DNA from: Verrucomicrobiota bacterium
GTDB lineage: Bacteria; Verrucomicrobiota; Verrucomicrobiia; Limisphaerales; Pedosphaeraceae
Assembly (NCBI GenBank): GCA_021325145.1
Contig: JAJPHR010000031.1
Span: 62,001 to 126,000 of the forward strand
Length of the DNA stretch: 64,000 nt
Direction: 5' to 3'
Position 1 is the first letter of the stretch. Every line of letters starts with the position of its first letter. Positions 16,477 to 25,190 of the stretch are shown here, one piece after another. The notes beneath the pieces are model-generated. The model saw nothing but the letters and a program-made list of their open reading frames with translations, made no database searches and was not told the origin of the DNA. The position numbers were made by a program, and so were the translations under genes.

Positions 16477-17988
16477 TTAAACATCCGATTTCTTGGGCTT
16501 CGGAAGCTCAATCCAAAATTTGCTGCCTTTGCCCGGTTCGGATTGCACGCCAACGCCGCCTCCCATGCGTTCGATGGCCCGTTTGACGATGGCCAAACCG
16601 ACGCCAGTCCCGGAATACTCTTCAGCACTATGCAGGCGTTGAAAGACGTTAAAAATCTTTTCCTGATCCTGCGGCGCGATGCCGATGCCGTTGTCTTGCA
16701 CCCAAAGGCGGATCTTGGCTGGGGAATCAGCGAGAGCAGGTTCAGTCTTCTTCTCCTCAGCCCAAATTCTAATTTGCGGCGCCACTCCGGGAGGGATGAA
16801 CTTAAGTGCGTTGACCAGCAGATTGCACACGGCCTCTTCGACCAGCGTCTCATTACCCAAAACCACCGGCAAGGGTTCGTCCACCCGAATCGCGGCTTTG
16901 GCCGTTTGAATATCCGTCGCCTGTTCCAGGATCAAATTTTCCACGAGTGCCTTCAAATCCACCACGTCCAGCGTAATCTCTTGGTGACCCAGTTTGCTAT
17001 ATTTCAGCAAATCACTTACCAGATCGCTCATCCGCTGAGCGGTATTTTGAATCCGCCGCGCATAACCTTTTCCTTCTTCATCCATTTTTGCATCCTGCAT
17101 CAACGCCGCCGAAAAACCCCTGATCGCGCGAATGGGCGCGCCCAAGTCATGCGCGATCGCCAGGTTTAAACTTTCCAATGCTTGAAGCGAATCTGTCCTT
17201 TCCTTCAGGCTTGATTCCAACTTTGCTTCCGCCTGCTTGCGGTCGCTGATGTCCGTATAACTGGTTAAAATGGATTTCGTGTCCTGGTCCAAAACCCAGC
17301 GGCAGAGCGAAGGCACGCGCCGGCCGTCACGCGCAATTTGGATGACTTCGCCAGTGAACTGGCCTTCCCGGTATAGTTGGGCCACGATTTCCTCAAGCGG
17401 CTTGGGAAATTCCGTCTGGACCAGCGTATGCAGATGTTTTCCCATCACTTCCCCAGCAGCCCAGCCGTAAAGCTTCTCCGCGCCGTGGTTCCACAAACTG
17501 ATTTTGTCATCCAGCCCGCGCACGATGATCGCGTCATTGCTTAGGTCGAGCAGTCGCGCCTTTTCCGCCAGCTCACGCTCCAACCGTTTGCGCTTGGTCA
17601 CATCACGGATGTGGCACTGGATGATGCAGCGCTCCCCCTCCTGACAACGGTGGCTGACCAATTCCACTTCCATGGTTCGTCCGTCCTTGGTTTGCAACGG
17701 CAGGTCATCGTAACGAACAAAATTTTTCTCCTGTAACTCGCGGAACGCCGATTTACTGGATGCCTCATCCTTCATCAAACCCAACTCCCAAAGCTCCTTG
17801 CCGATGAATTCCTCGCGCGCGTAGGCAAGCAGTTCCGTCATCATGGGATTGGCATCGGTGATTTTGCGAGAATCCGCGTCAAGGACAAGGATTCCATCCT
17901 TGCCTCCTTCAAAAAGATGGCGGTAAACGCGCTCGGAAGCGCATGGTTCGGGTTTGCCTTTTTCTGAAAGCCCTTGCTCCGCTTTCAT
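16477..17988 (-). CDS. PAS-domain sensor histidine kinase
   Basis: The 503-residue protein is soluble, with no membrane segment. Two PAS domains (about 18-130 and 140-255) are followed by a HisKA domain with the phospho-acceptor His280 (LAIAHDLGAPIRAI). The HATPase domain carries NALKF, DNGIGI and GTGVGLAIVKRAIERMGG. It autophosphorylates and would pass phosphate to the receiver protein encoded just upstream (18138-18689). The catalytic half closely resembles the kinase of the Kai operon (25191-26522), so the two are likely paralogues. Confidence 0.88.
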   Translation of the reverse strand: MKAEQGLSEKGKPEPCASERVYRHLFEGGKDGILVLDADSRKITDANPMMTELLAYAREEFIGKELWELGLMKDEASSKSAFRELQEKNFVRYDDLPLQTKDGRTMEVELVSHRCQEGERCIIQCHIRDVTKRKRLERELAEKARLLDLSNDAIIVRGLDDKISLWNHGAEKLYGWAAGEVMGKHLHTLVQTEFPKPLEEIVAQLYREGQFTGEVIQIARDGRRVPSLCRWVLDQDTKSILTSYTDISDRKQAEAKLESSLKERTDSLQALESLNLAIAHDLGAPIRAIRGFSAALMQDAKMDEEGKGYARRIQNTAQRMSDLVSDLLKYSKLGHQEITLDVVDLKALVENLILEQATDIQTAKAAIRVDEPLPVVLGNETLVEEAVCNLLVNALKFIPPGVAPQIRIWAEEKKTEPALADSPAKIRLWVQDNGIGIAPQDQEKIFNVFQRLHSAEEYSGTGVGLAIVKRAIERMGGGVGVQSEPGKGSKFWIELPKPKKSDV

Positions 17989-18137
17989 AATATATTATTA
18001 ATGGGACGCGGCCGCTTCTTGCTGCTGCACTGAACGCCGTTTAAAGCCGCGCCGCATGGACGCGCTTGTATCTCAGTGTTCTGTTCCGAAACGCCTCTCT
18101 CTGGGCTTCAAAGCATTCCGTGCCCCGCCTAAACAAC

Positions 18138-18689
18138 CTACACCCGCTCCGGTCGATTTTCCGTTGAGGCCCCTGGTTCGTTGCAAGGCTGATCGAACCT
18201 CTCACCCAGTTTGCCCCGGCTATCGGTGGGCAACTGTTTGCCGGTGCTGTCCACCTCGGGAACCTCGCACGTCAACCAATAGTCATTGAGGACCGCCAAT
18301 TGATTGCGCAATATTTCAGGGTCCGAAGGCTTGACATGATAGGAACTGGCTCCCAGCATGTAGGCTTTCTTAATGTCATCCTGGTCGCTGGACGAGGAGA
18401 AAACCACCGTCGGAATAATGGCCCATTGGGGATTGCCCTTAAGAAATTCCAATACCCCGAAACCATCCACCCGGGGCATTTTCAAGTCCGTGATAATAAA
18501 GGTGGGGTAGGCGAACAAATCGCGGTTGGCAAATTTGCCTTCCCCCATCATGTAGGAAATCGCCTCCGCTCCATCGTTGACTGCATGAATGGGCCCCGTC
18601 ACGCCTCCTGCGCGGAAACCTCTCACGATCAACAACCGGTCATTAGCATCGTCATCCACCAGGAGAATTGTGGCGAAGTATTTTTTCAT
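18138..18689 (-). CDS. Single-domain response regulator (Rcp1-like)
   Basis: A CheY-like receiver domain fills residues 5-145: acidic pair DDD (12-14), phospho-acceptor Asp68 (IITDLKMPRVDG), the switch Ser in FSSSSDQ and Lys in HVKPSD. A polar tail of about 40 residues follows, with no output domain. The insertion NDGAEAISYMMGEGKFANRD is typical of Rcp1-type regulators. It is encoded directly upstream of the kinase at 16477-17988 on the same strand, so the two form a pair. Confidence 0.86.
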   Translation of the reverse strand: MKKYFATILLVDDDANDRLLIVRGFRAGGVTGPIHAVNDGAEAISYMMGEGKFANRDLFAYPTFIITDLKMPRVDGFGVLEFLKGNPQWAIIPTVVFSSSSDQDDIKKAYMLGASSYHVKPSDPEILRNQLAVLNDYWLTCEVPEVDSTGKQLPTDSRGKLGERFDQPCNEPGASTENRPERV

Positions 18690-19220
18690 GAGCTTTGCGT
18701 GTCTTAAACGGTCTTAAACAGATAACTTTAATACTGGACTTCGGCCTTGTCAAAAGAGGGGCAAAAAGCGGGATGCACGCTGGAAGCCGAAGTATTCCGC
18801 ATTGCAATTGTCACTGCCCCCTCTATTTCGGATGACTTCTAAATTGAACCTGCCACGCTCTGCTGCGTGATCCGCTCCTCTGACTCCGCGAGCACTTCGC
18901 TCCGCTTGCGGCACAGTTGAATTTGTAAGCCAGGCGGAAAGGAAACGCACCTGTCATGCCTCATGCGAAAGTCATGAGTCCCGCCAGTTGCGCCCGCTAA
19001 AGCGGACTCAGTTTGGCAGGCAATTTCTTTGGCTCGTTTTCAAGTCTTCTCCCGCGTTGCCTGCCTCTGCATCGGTTCGTTCTTTCGCCCTCACTAGCCC
19101 GGCTTCACAGGGGCCGGACGTGGTGCCCTCCGTAGATTCCTCCCACTGGCCGCCCTGCTTCGCGAGCTTTTTCGTGAAGGGCGAAAGACCGAAACCGAAC
19201 AGCAGAGCACAAAAAAGACT
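18690..19220. other. Intergenic region, about 530 bp, no intact gene
   Basis: I see no convincing gene. Several overlapping frames stay open in 18990-19270, but none has recognisable domains or a ribosome-binding site. Small dyads are present (CTCATG/CATGAG near 18960, CCGCT/AGCGG near 19000). The end joins a glyoxalase-like fragment, so part of this DNA probably replaced the front of that gene. Confidence 0.5.
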
Positions 19221-19412
19221 ATGTTTGCCGTCGACAACATCGATGAGGTCGTCGCCCGCCTGCGCAGCCACGGTGCCGAACTCGTCGGCGAGATCGCGCA
19301 GTACGAGAACATCTACCGGCTCTGCTTCCTGCGTGGCCCGGAGGGCATCATCATCGGACTGGCCGAGCAGCTCAGTAATAAATCAGCCAGCAATGTTTTA
19401 GGAAATTCTTGA
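19221..19412 (+). pseudogene. C-terminal remnant of a VOC (glyoxalase/dioxygenase) protein
   Basis: The 63 residues FAVDNIDEVVARLRSHGAEL...YRLCFLRGPEGIIIGLAEQL match the last half-domain of vicinal-oxygen-chelate proteins, including the metal-ligand Glu in GPEGI. Upstream the frame stays open, but the sequence (REGRKTETEQQSTKKT) is unrelated, so the first part of the protein is missing. I read it as a truncated, non-functional remnant. A short expressed peptide cannot be excluded. Confidence 0.65.
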
Positions 19413-19583
19413 GGCGCAAACGAGAACCGTTCTTGCTTGGGTCAAAATCCCCTTTTGCGCCTTTTGCCTGCCTAGCCGTAGCTTCCCTGCGAAGGCGGGT
19501 GCTTTTTTGCGGCTGTAAGTCTCTCTCCCTTTATACCCTGTGATGCCACTTGGTAATCACCTTCATTTGTGCTTTATTCATTT

Positions 19584-19931
19584 ATGCCGCTTTTAAAACT
19601 CGAAACCACCGTGGCCCTGTCCGGGAGTCAGCGACAACAATTGCTCGCGCCGCTCTCGAAAATCGTCGCCGACACCATTGGCAAACCCGAGCAATACGTC
19701 ATGGTCACCCTCGGCCAGGCGGCCATGTCGATGTCCGGCAAACCCGGTGACGCCGCGTTCGTGGACGTCCGCAGCATCGGCGGATTGACCGCCGACGTAA
19801 ATCGCCGGCTGTCGGAGAAAATTTGCGCTTTGCTGGTTCAATCGCTGCGCGTGCCGCAGGATCGCATCTACCTCAACTTCAGCGACGTCGAAGCGGCCAA
19901 TTGGGGCTGGAACGCAACCACGTTCGGCTAA
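19584..19931 (+). CDS. MIF-like tautomerase
   Basis: The product (115 residues from ATG 19584) begins MPLLKLETTVALS, so the catalytic Pro1 of the tautomerase superfamily follows the initiator Met. TGKPEQYVMVTL, AFVDVRSIGG and the C-terminal DRIYLNFSDVEAANWGWNATTF line up with macrophage migration inhibitory factor, including the YxNFxDxxAxxxGWN segment. An in-frame ATG five codons earlier would bury the proline and is rejected. It would catalyse keto-enol tautomerisation of phenylpyruvate-like substrates; the biological role in bacteria is unclear. It is convergent with the next gene. Confidence 0.88.
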   Translation: MPLLKLETTVALSGSQRQQLLAPLSKIVADTIGKPEQYVMVTLGQAAMSMSGKPGDAAFVDVRSIGGLTADVNRRLSEKICALLVQSLRVPQDRIYLNFSDVEAANWGWNATTFG

Positions 19932-19966
19932 AAATTCGTTGCCTCGTCACCCACGCTCACCACGCT

Positions 19967-21556
19967 CTACGGCCCCTGCCCCGCATCCAGCCATCCCGCT
20001 TCCGCCAGAAACCTTAACAAGTTGGGATCATCCGCCGACAACGCCGGCAGCCACAACCCAAGCGGCTCGCGTTTCCACCACGCGCCAGCGCTTTTTCCGG
20101 CCTCGACAAACGTGTACCGATAAAGCGTGGCGCGCACGTAACGCGGCGGCTTCCCGGGAAATGGATTGCCGCCGAGCAGGCTCAACGCACCGGGATCGTT
20201 GTGCAACAGTTTCCAGACCAAATGCACGGTCCAGGGATATTGCGCGGGCGTGCTCATGGCCGCGAACCACATCTGCCAGTCAAGCCGCGGCTGGTAGGGA
20301 GCGATTTGGCACGGGCACCGCTTGCAATCGACCGGCAGCGCCCGGTAGGGATATTCCTTCCAAACCGCGTCGGCGTCGGCAGCGGCGGCATCGGTCCCTT
20401 CGAAAACCACGTTGTATCGCTCGCGCCCCACCGAACCAAACGCGCCGTAGGTGTTCACCAGATCGAGCGATTGGAAGGAGGTGTTCATGACCTGGCGCGG
20501 CGAAAAAATGTTCATCACCGGCTGGATGCTCAGCAGCGCGATGACCAGCGCCAGCGCAAAAGCCGCGAACGTCATGGGCCGATGCGGTTGCGCCACTTCG
20601 GCGGCGACCCCGGCGCGGAGCGCGAACTTGCGCGGCAGCAATTTTGCCCAGACCGCATCGTCGAAACACGCCAGCGCGGGCACAATGGTCAGCCAGTTTA
20701 AGAAAGACAGGTTGCCGCCGGCGATCAAGGTCACCTGGAACAGCACGATGATTGCGCCCGCGATTCGCACCGCCACGCGCGGCCAGAAGACAAACCACGG
20801 CGCGACGAGTTCCGCGAAATGGTTGAACACCACCCCGCCCTTCAAAACGCCGCGCGGCAAAAAGTGAAACCAGCGGCTCAGCGCGTTGGGAATCGGCTGC
20901 GTTTCAAAATGGTAGTAGAGCGCGGTCAAATCGCGCCAGGCCGAGTCGCCGCGAATTTTGATCAGCCCGGCCCCGAGCATGATGCGAAAGATCAGCCAGC
21001 GAAAGAGCAGTATGACCATGAACGGCGGCGCGCGGCGCGGAAACGGCCGCGCATCCAGCAGCGGGCAAAGGAAGATGCCCAGAAATCCCGTCTCCAATAA
21101 TTGGATCTCCCACCCGTAGCCATACCAATCCTGCCCCACATGCACGATGGACATATACAATGCCCACAGCGCAATCATCATCAGCGCATTCGCGTAACCG
21201 GCCACCACGACGCACGACAACCCGAAGCCCGCCCACGCCGCAGCGACCAAAAACCAATCCGAATGATTGACCCAAAAGAGCGACGGCAACGCCGAGAATC
21301 CGGAAAACGACGATCCGAAATGCGAACGCACGCGTTCCAGAAACAATCCCACCGGCAACAGGCCGTGCGACCCGATCAGCGGCAGGATTTGGTTCGCCGC
21401 CGCCAGAAACGCCACCGCGTACACGAGCCCCAGCAGCCGCAGAATCATGAACCGCGTGAGCCAGTACGTTTGGGCCTGGCGACCCGGCGGCTTTAATTCG
21501 AGTTGGGGAGCCGGCGAAACAGTGCCTTCGCGAGGCGTGCTGAGATTAATCGGCAT
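19967..21556 (-). CDS. Lipase maturation factor (LMF1/LMF2) family membrane protein
   Basis: The 529-residue protein has about 8-10 membrane segments (for example LVYAVAFLAAANQILPLIG). It contains the family core LIKIRGDSAWRDLTALYYHFETQPIPNALSRWFH, in which the conserved Y-H-F-E-T-Q-P stretch is plain. In vertebrates LMF1 supports lipase folding in the endoplasmic reticulum; the bacterial function is not known. The C-terminal 150 residues form a soluble domain (KEYPYRALPVDCKRCPCQIAPYQPRLDWQMWF). The gene stands alone. Confidence 0.86.
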   Translation of the reverse strand: MPINLSTPREGTVSPAPQLELKPPGRQAQTYWLTRFMILRLLGLVYAVAFLAAANQILPLIGSHGLLPVGLFLERVRSHFGSSFSGFSALPSLFWVNHSDWFLVAAAWAGFGLSCVVVAGYANALMMIALWALYMSIVHVGQDWYGYGWEIQLLETGFLGIFLCPLLDARPFPRRAPPFMVILLFRWLIFRIMLGAGLIKIRGDSAWRDLTALYYHFETQPIPNALSRWFHFLPRGVLKGGVVFNHFAELVAPWFVFWPRVAVRIAGAIIVLFQVTLIAGGNLSFLNWLTIVPALACFDDAVWAKLLPRKFALRAGVAAEVAQPHRPMTFAAFALALVIALLSIQPVMNIFSPRQVMNTSFQSLDLVNTYGAFGSVGRERYNVVFEGTDAAAADADAVWKEYPYRALPVDCKRCPCQIAPYQPRLDWQMWFAAMSTPAQYPWTVHLVWKLLHNDPGALSLLGGNPFPGKPPRYVRATLYRYTFVEAGKSAGAWWKREPLGLWLPALSADDPNLLRFLAEAGWLDAGQGP

Positions 21557-21785
21557 ATCGGCTGTCCGGCGGATGGAAAATGTTGCGCATTCATTCCGAC
21601 CGGAACAACCAATATTGTTAGCAGGATCAACGGGCTTGTTGCGAGGGAATTTCGGAGGGCTATGGGGAGTGAGTTACCAGCAGTTCATGGAGAGTATCAC
21701 CGGGCAGAGCAGAAGTTCTGCGCTCCGCCCGCCTTGCGGGAGAGGGAGCGGCGAAAGTCGAACTTGGGAATCCCGGTTGGAATTC

Positions 21786-22178
21786 TCAGGTCGTCAGATT
21801 TGCCGAGATGCTGCCGAGGATGCGGTGTTCCCAGTTGCGGAGAGCCAGGATGGGCGGGCCGGCCTGGCGGCTGACAACTTCCACTTCGGTGCGTTCCGCG
21901 GCCACGGGGCGAACCCAGATGCCGACGTTCTCGCCGAATGTCTCCGGCCGCCAGCCGCGTTTGGCTGAGATATAGCCGGTGCGTTTGTCGGCGTTGAGTA
22001 TGTACAGGTCGCCGTTCTGGGCCGACTCGACGGCAGCTTTCCATACGCGATCATAGTCCGCATCATAGACTTCGCGCGTGCCCTGGCCGGACATCGTGGC
22101 GACGGTATGGGGTGTGGAACAGCCGGTTGCGAGCAGCGCCAGCAGCATGAACGTGAACAGAGCAGATACTGTTTTCAT
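21786..22178 (-). CDS. Putative lipoprotein of unknown function
   Basis: From ATG 22178 the protein has 130 residues with a lipoprotein signal, MKTVSALFTFMLLALLATGC; the lipobox LATGC puts the lipidated Cys at residue 20. The mature part is small (YDADYDRVWKAAVESAQ...GYISAKRGWRPETFGENVGIWV), similar in style to DUF3568-like or bacterial outer-membrane-attached small domains. I cannot name a function. The frame stays open eight codons further upstream without adding a better signal. Confidence 0.65.
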   Translation of the reverse strand: MKTVSALFTFMLLALLATGCSTPHTVATMSGQGTREVYDADYDRVWKAAVESAQNGDLYILNADKRTGYISAKRGWRPETFGENVGIWVRPVAAERTEVEVVSRQAGPPILALRNWEHRILGSISANLTT

Positions 22179-22661
22179 GTTGTTTAGATTAATGACGGGC
22201 AACGAACATTCAAAATAGGGTCTTTACCCAGCGGCACGCCGCTTCCAAATAACGCGCTTTTACCGGGCCAAAAGAGCCCAGGCGGGCGCATTCCGTTCGC
22301 AGCCGAGGCCTCTGCCGCACTTGTATTTATTCCCCGCATGGGGTGAATACCCCATGTCGCATTTCCCTTCCCGCGCTTAATAGAAGCCAGCACTTTCAGA
22401 ATGTCCTTGAATCGGAAGACGCCGGATTTTTCTCGATTGTGGAGGGGCATATCCCAGCCCAGCCACCACGCGGAAACGTCCCGGTGTAGCGGTGTCTTCG
22501 AGTTATCTGCGCGCCCGAAATGCCGCGGGGAGATTTTGAAGGTCTTTGTCGTTTGGGTGTCAATTTCATGGTGCATTCAATCCAAATCCCGAGGGGGCCA
22601 TTGACGGCCTCCAAGGCTTGAATCAAAATTTGTCGAACAGACGAAACGCGATAGTGGAAGC
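22179..22661. other. Intergenic region upstream of the kai operon, 483 bp
   Basis: No supported gene. A perfect hairpin, CATGGGGT, loop GAAT, ACCCCATG, lies at 22337-22356. The region separates the divergent lipoprotein and kaiC genes and must hold the kai promoter; I could not pick a convincing -35/-10 pair. The kaiC ribosome-binding site is GGAAG, three bases before its ATG. Confidence 0.5.
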
Positions 22662-24422
22662 ATGAAGACGAAGCAGAAGACGAAAAATCAATCCGCCCCC
22701 GAGCCATTGGAAAAAACCGCGACTGGGATTGCCGGATTGGATGAGATCACCGGCGGTGGATTGCCAAAAGGCCGCCCGACCTTGATCTGCGGCACGGCGG
22801 GTTGCGGCAAGACCGTCCTGTCGATGGAGTTCCTGGTGCGCGGCGCTACGGAATACAACGAGCCGGGCGTCTTCATGGCCTTTGAAGAGACGGAGGGCGA
22901 ACTGGCCAAGAATGTCGCGTCCCTGGGGTTCGACCTGGAACGATTGGCGAGTCGCAAGAAGCTGCTGCTGGATTTTGTGCGCATCGAGCGGAGCGAGATC
23001 GAGGAAACCGGCGAATACGACCTGGAAGGCCTGTTCGTGCGGCTTAGCCATGCCATCGATTCGATTGGCGCCAAGCGGGTGGTGTTGGACACCATCGAGG
23101 TGCTGTTTGCGAGCCTGCCGAACGAAGCCATTTTGCGGGCGGAACTGCGGCGGCTGTTCCGCTGGTTGAAGGACAAGGGAGTGACGGCCATCATCACCGC
23201 CGAGCGCGGCCGGGAATCGTTTACCCGCCATGGGCTGGAGGAATACGTGGCGGATTGTGTCATCCTGCTCGACCACCGGGTGAATGAGCAGATCTCCACC
23301 CGGCGCCTGCGGGTCGTGAAATATCGCGGTTCGTGGCACGGCACGAATGAATATCCGTTTTTGATCAGCGACGAGGGAATCTCGGTAATGCCGGTTACCT
23401 CGATGGGGTTGAATCACACGGCATCAGAGCAGCGCGTTTCGAGCGGGGTGCCTCAATTGGACGCCATGTTGGGCGGCAAAGGGTACTACCGGGGCAGCAG
23501 CGTCCTGACTTCAGGTTCCGCCGGGACGGGCAAAACCAGTCTTGCGGCTGCTTTCGTGGCGGCGGCGGCGGCCCGGGGCGAACGCTGTCTCTACTTCGCC
23601 TTCGAGGAATCCGTGAGCCAGTTCATGCGCAACATGCGATCCATCGGCCTCGATTTGGAGCCGTTTGTAAAAAGCGGGCTGCTCCAGTTCCATGCCTCGC
23701 GTCCGAATCTCTTCGGCTTGGAGATGCACCTGCTCACCATCCAGGATTTGATCAGAAAATGGAAACCCAGGAACGTGGTGATTGACCCGGTGACGAACTT
23801 GATCAACGCGGGCACGGCCACCGAAGTCACATTGATGCTCACGCGATTGATCGACCAATTGAAACGGCAGCAAATCACGTCGCTTTTCACCAGCCTCACC
23901 GCGGGGGACCATGGCGCGGAACAAAGTGAAGTCGGGATGTCCTCGCTGATGGACACCTGGCTGCTGCTGCGCAATCTGGAAAGCAACGGCGAACGAAACC
24001 GGGCCCTTTACGTCCTCAAGTCCCGCGGCATGGCACATTCAAACCAAATCCGTGAATTCGTCCTGTCCAGCAAAGGAATCCAACTGGTGGACGTTCACAT
24101 CGGAGACGGGAAAGTGCTGACGGGTTCGGCGCGGCTGGCGCAGGAAGCGCGCACGCAATCGGAGGCGGCGCTTCAGCAGCAGCAGAGGAGACGACGGCAG
24201 CACGAGCTTGAGTTGGAGCGCACGGCGGTAGAGGCGCAAATCGCCACGTTGCAGGCCGGCCTGGCCGCGAAGACCGAGCAGTGCAAACTGGAATTGGACG
24301 AGGAAGCTATGCGGTACCAGTCTTCAGCAGCCCGCGAGTCGGAAATTGCCCGCAACCGAATGGCGCAGGTAAAACGGGTTTCAGACGGCCGGCAGAAACA
24401 AAGAAACAATGGAAGCCAATAA
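22662..24422 (+). CDS. kaiC: KaiC-like ATPase/autokinase with coiled-coil tail
   Basis: The 586 residues hold two RecA-type domains. CI has Walker A GTAGCGKT (44-51) and the catalytic pair EE (75-76); CII has GSAGTGKT (285-292) and EE (315-316). KaiC assembles into hexamers and phosphorylates itself in CII. At the position of S431/T432 of Synechococcus, in the segment MSSLMDTW, this protein has Ser427-Ser428, so both acceptor positions can still be phosphorylated. Residues 490-575 form a charged, Gln/Arg-rich coiled coil absent from the classic 519-residue clock protein. Its stop overlaps the next start (TAATG). There is no KaiA gene nearby. Confidence 0.93.
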   Translation: MKTKQKTKNQSAPEPLEKTATGIAGLDEITGGGLPKGRPTLICGTAGCGKTVLSMEFLVRGATEYNEPGVFMAFEETEGELAKNVASLGFDLERLASRKKLLLDFVRIERSEIEETGEYDLEGLFVRLSHAIDSIGAKRVVLDTIEVLFASLPNEAILRAELRRLFRWLKDKGVTAIITAERGRESFTRHGLEEYVADCVILLDHRVNEQISTRRLRVVKYRGSWHGTNEYPFLISDEGISVMPVTSMGLNHTASEQRVSSGVPQLDAMLGGKGYYRGSSVLTSGSAGTGKTSLAAAFVAAAAARGERCLYFAFEESVSQFMRNMRSIGLDLEPFVKSGLLQFHASRPNLFGLEMHLLTIQDLIRKWKPRNVVIDPVTNLINAGTATEVTLMLTRLIDQLKRQQITSLFTSLTAGDHGAEQSEVGMSSLMDTWLLLRNLESNGERNRALYVLKSRGMAHSNQIREFVLSSKGIQLVDVHIGDGKVLTGSARLAQEARTQSEAALQQQQRRRRQHELELERTAVEAQIATLQAGLAAKTEQCKLELDEEAMRYQSSAARESEIARNRMAQVKRVSDGRQKQRNNGSQ

Positions 24423-24766
24423 TGAAATCAACCCAAGTTGGAGCTGAATCTGGACCGGGTCGCAACGGAGCCGACCAATCGTGGATGCTGCGCCTGTATG
24501 TCGCGGGCCAGACGCCCAAGTCATTGACCGCGTTCGCGAATCTCAAGCGCATCTGCGAGGAGCATCTGCCGGGTCGCTACCAGATCGAGGTGGTTGATCT
24601 GCTGAAGAATCCCATGCTGGCCAAAGGCGACCAGATTCTGGCCATACCGACCCTGGTGCGAAAGTTGCCCGAGCCGATGCGCAAGATCATCGGAGACCTC
24701 TCGAATACCGAGCGTGTTTTGGTGGGCCTGGATGTGCGCCCAGCCGATGGCAGGGAGCGCGCGTGA
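24422..24766 (+). CDS. kaiB: KaiB-like protein 1
   Basis: This 114-residue protein has the KaiB thioredoxin-like fold sequence: [57 protein letters not shown] and [17 protein letters not shown]. KaiB switches fold and docks on the KaiC CI ring. The first 20 residues are a polar, probably flexible extension. The ATG overlaps the kaiC stop by one base, and its own stop overlaps the second kaiB start, so the three are translated as a unit. Confidence 0.93.
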   Translation: MKSTQVGAESGPGRNGADQSWMLRLYVAGQTPKSLTAFANLKRICEEHLPGRYQIEVVDLLKNPMLAKGDQILAIPTLVRKLPEPMRKIIGDLSNTERVLVGLDVRPADGRERA

Positions 24767-25134
24767 AAAACAGCGCATCCCGTGATGGCGTTCATGAATC
24801 TTCAGAGGCGGCCGATGCCTCGGAACGCGAATCCTATGTACTGCGGCTGTACGTCACCGGCACAACCGCGAAATCGGTTCGGGCCATCGCAAACATCAAG
24901 AAGATTTGCGAGGAACACCTGCACGGCCGGTATACGCTGGAAGTGATCGATATTTATCAGCGGCCAGTGCTGGCCAAAACCGAGCAAATTTTGGCCGCTC
25001 CCACGCTCGTAAAGCTGCTGCCCGGGCCGTTGCGGCAGTTCATCGGTGATTTGGCGGATACCGAGCGTGTTCTCCTGGGGCTGGATCTGCGGCCGGATCG
25101 GGAACACAATAATAGACTCGGGGAACAGAAATGA
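24763..25134 (+). CDS. kaiB: KaiB-like protein 2
   Basis: A second KaiB of 123 residues starts at a GTG in the GTGA overlap with the first. The core [40 protein letters not shown]...[35 protein letters not shown] is clearly homologous to its neighbour but well diverged. The pair is therefore an old duplication, not a recent one. Both keep the IPTL/APTL cis-proline turn. Two KaiB forms could compete for the same KaiC ring or bind different partners. Confidence 0.92.
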   Translation: MKNSASRDGVHESSEAADASERESYVLRLYVTGTTAKSVRAIANIKKICEEHLHGRYTLEVIDIYQRPVLAKTEQILAAPTLVKLLPGPLRQFIGDLADTERVLLGLDLRPDREHNNRLGEQK

Positions 25135-25190
25135 TCGAGCTACATCCGGCGGAATTCCTTTGGGATTCCCAGAGAATTCAGCAGAACTAA

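Noticed and set aside
22184..22576. 130-codon minus-strand frame between the lipoprotein and kaiC
   Set aside because: It has no family resemblance and no ribosome-binding site, and its sequence is partly read from a hairpin; I treat the region as non-coding.
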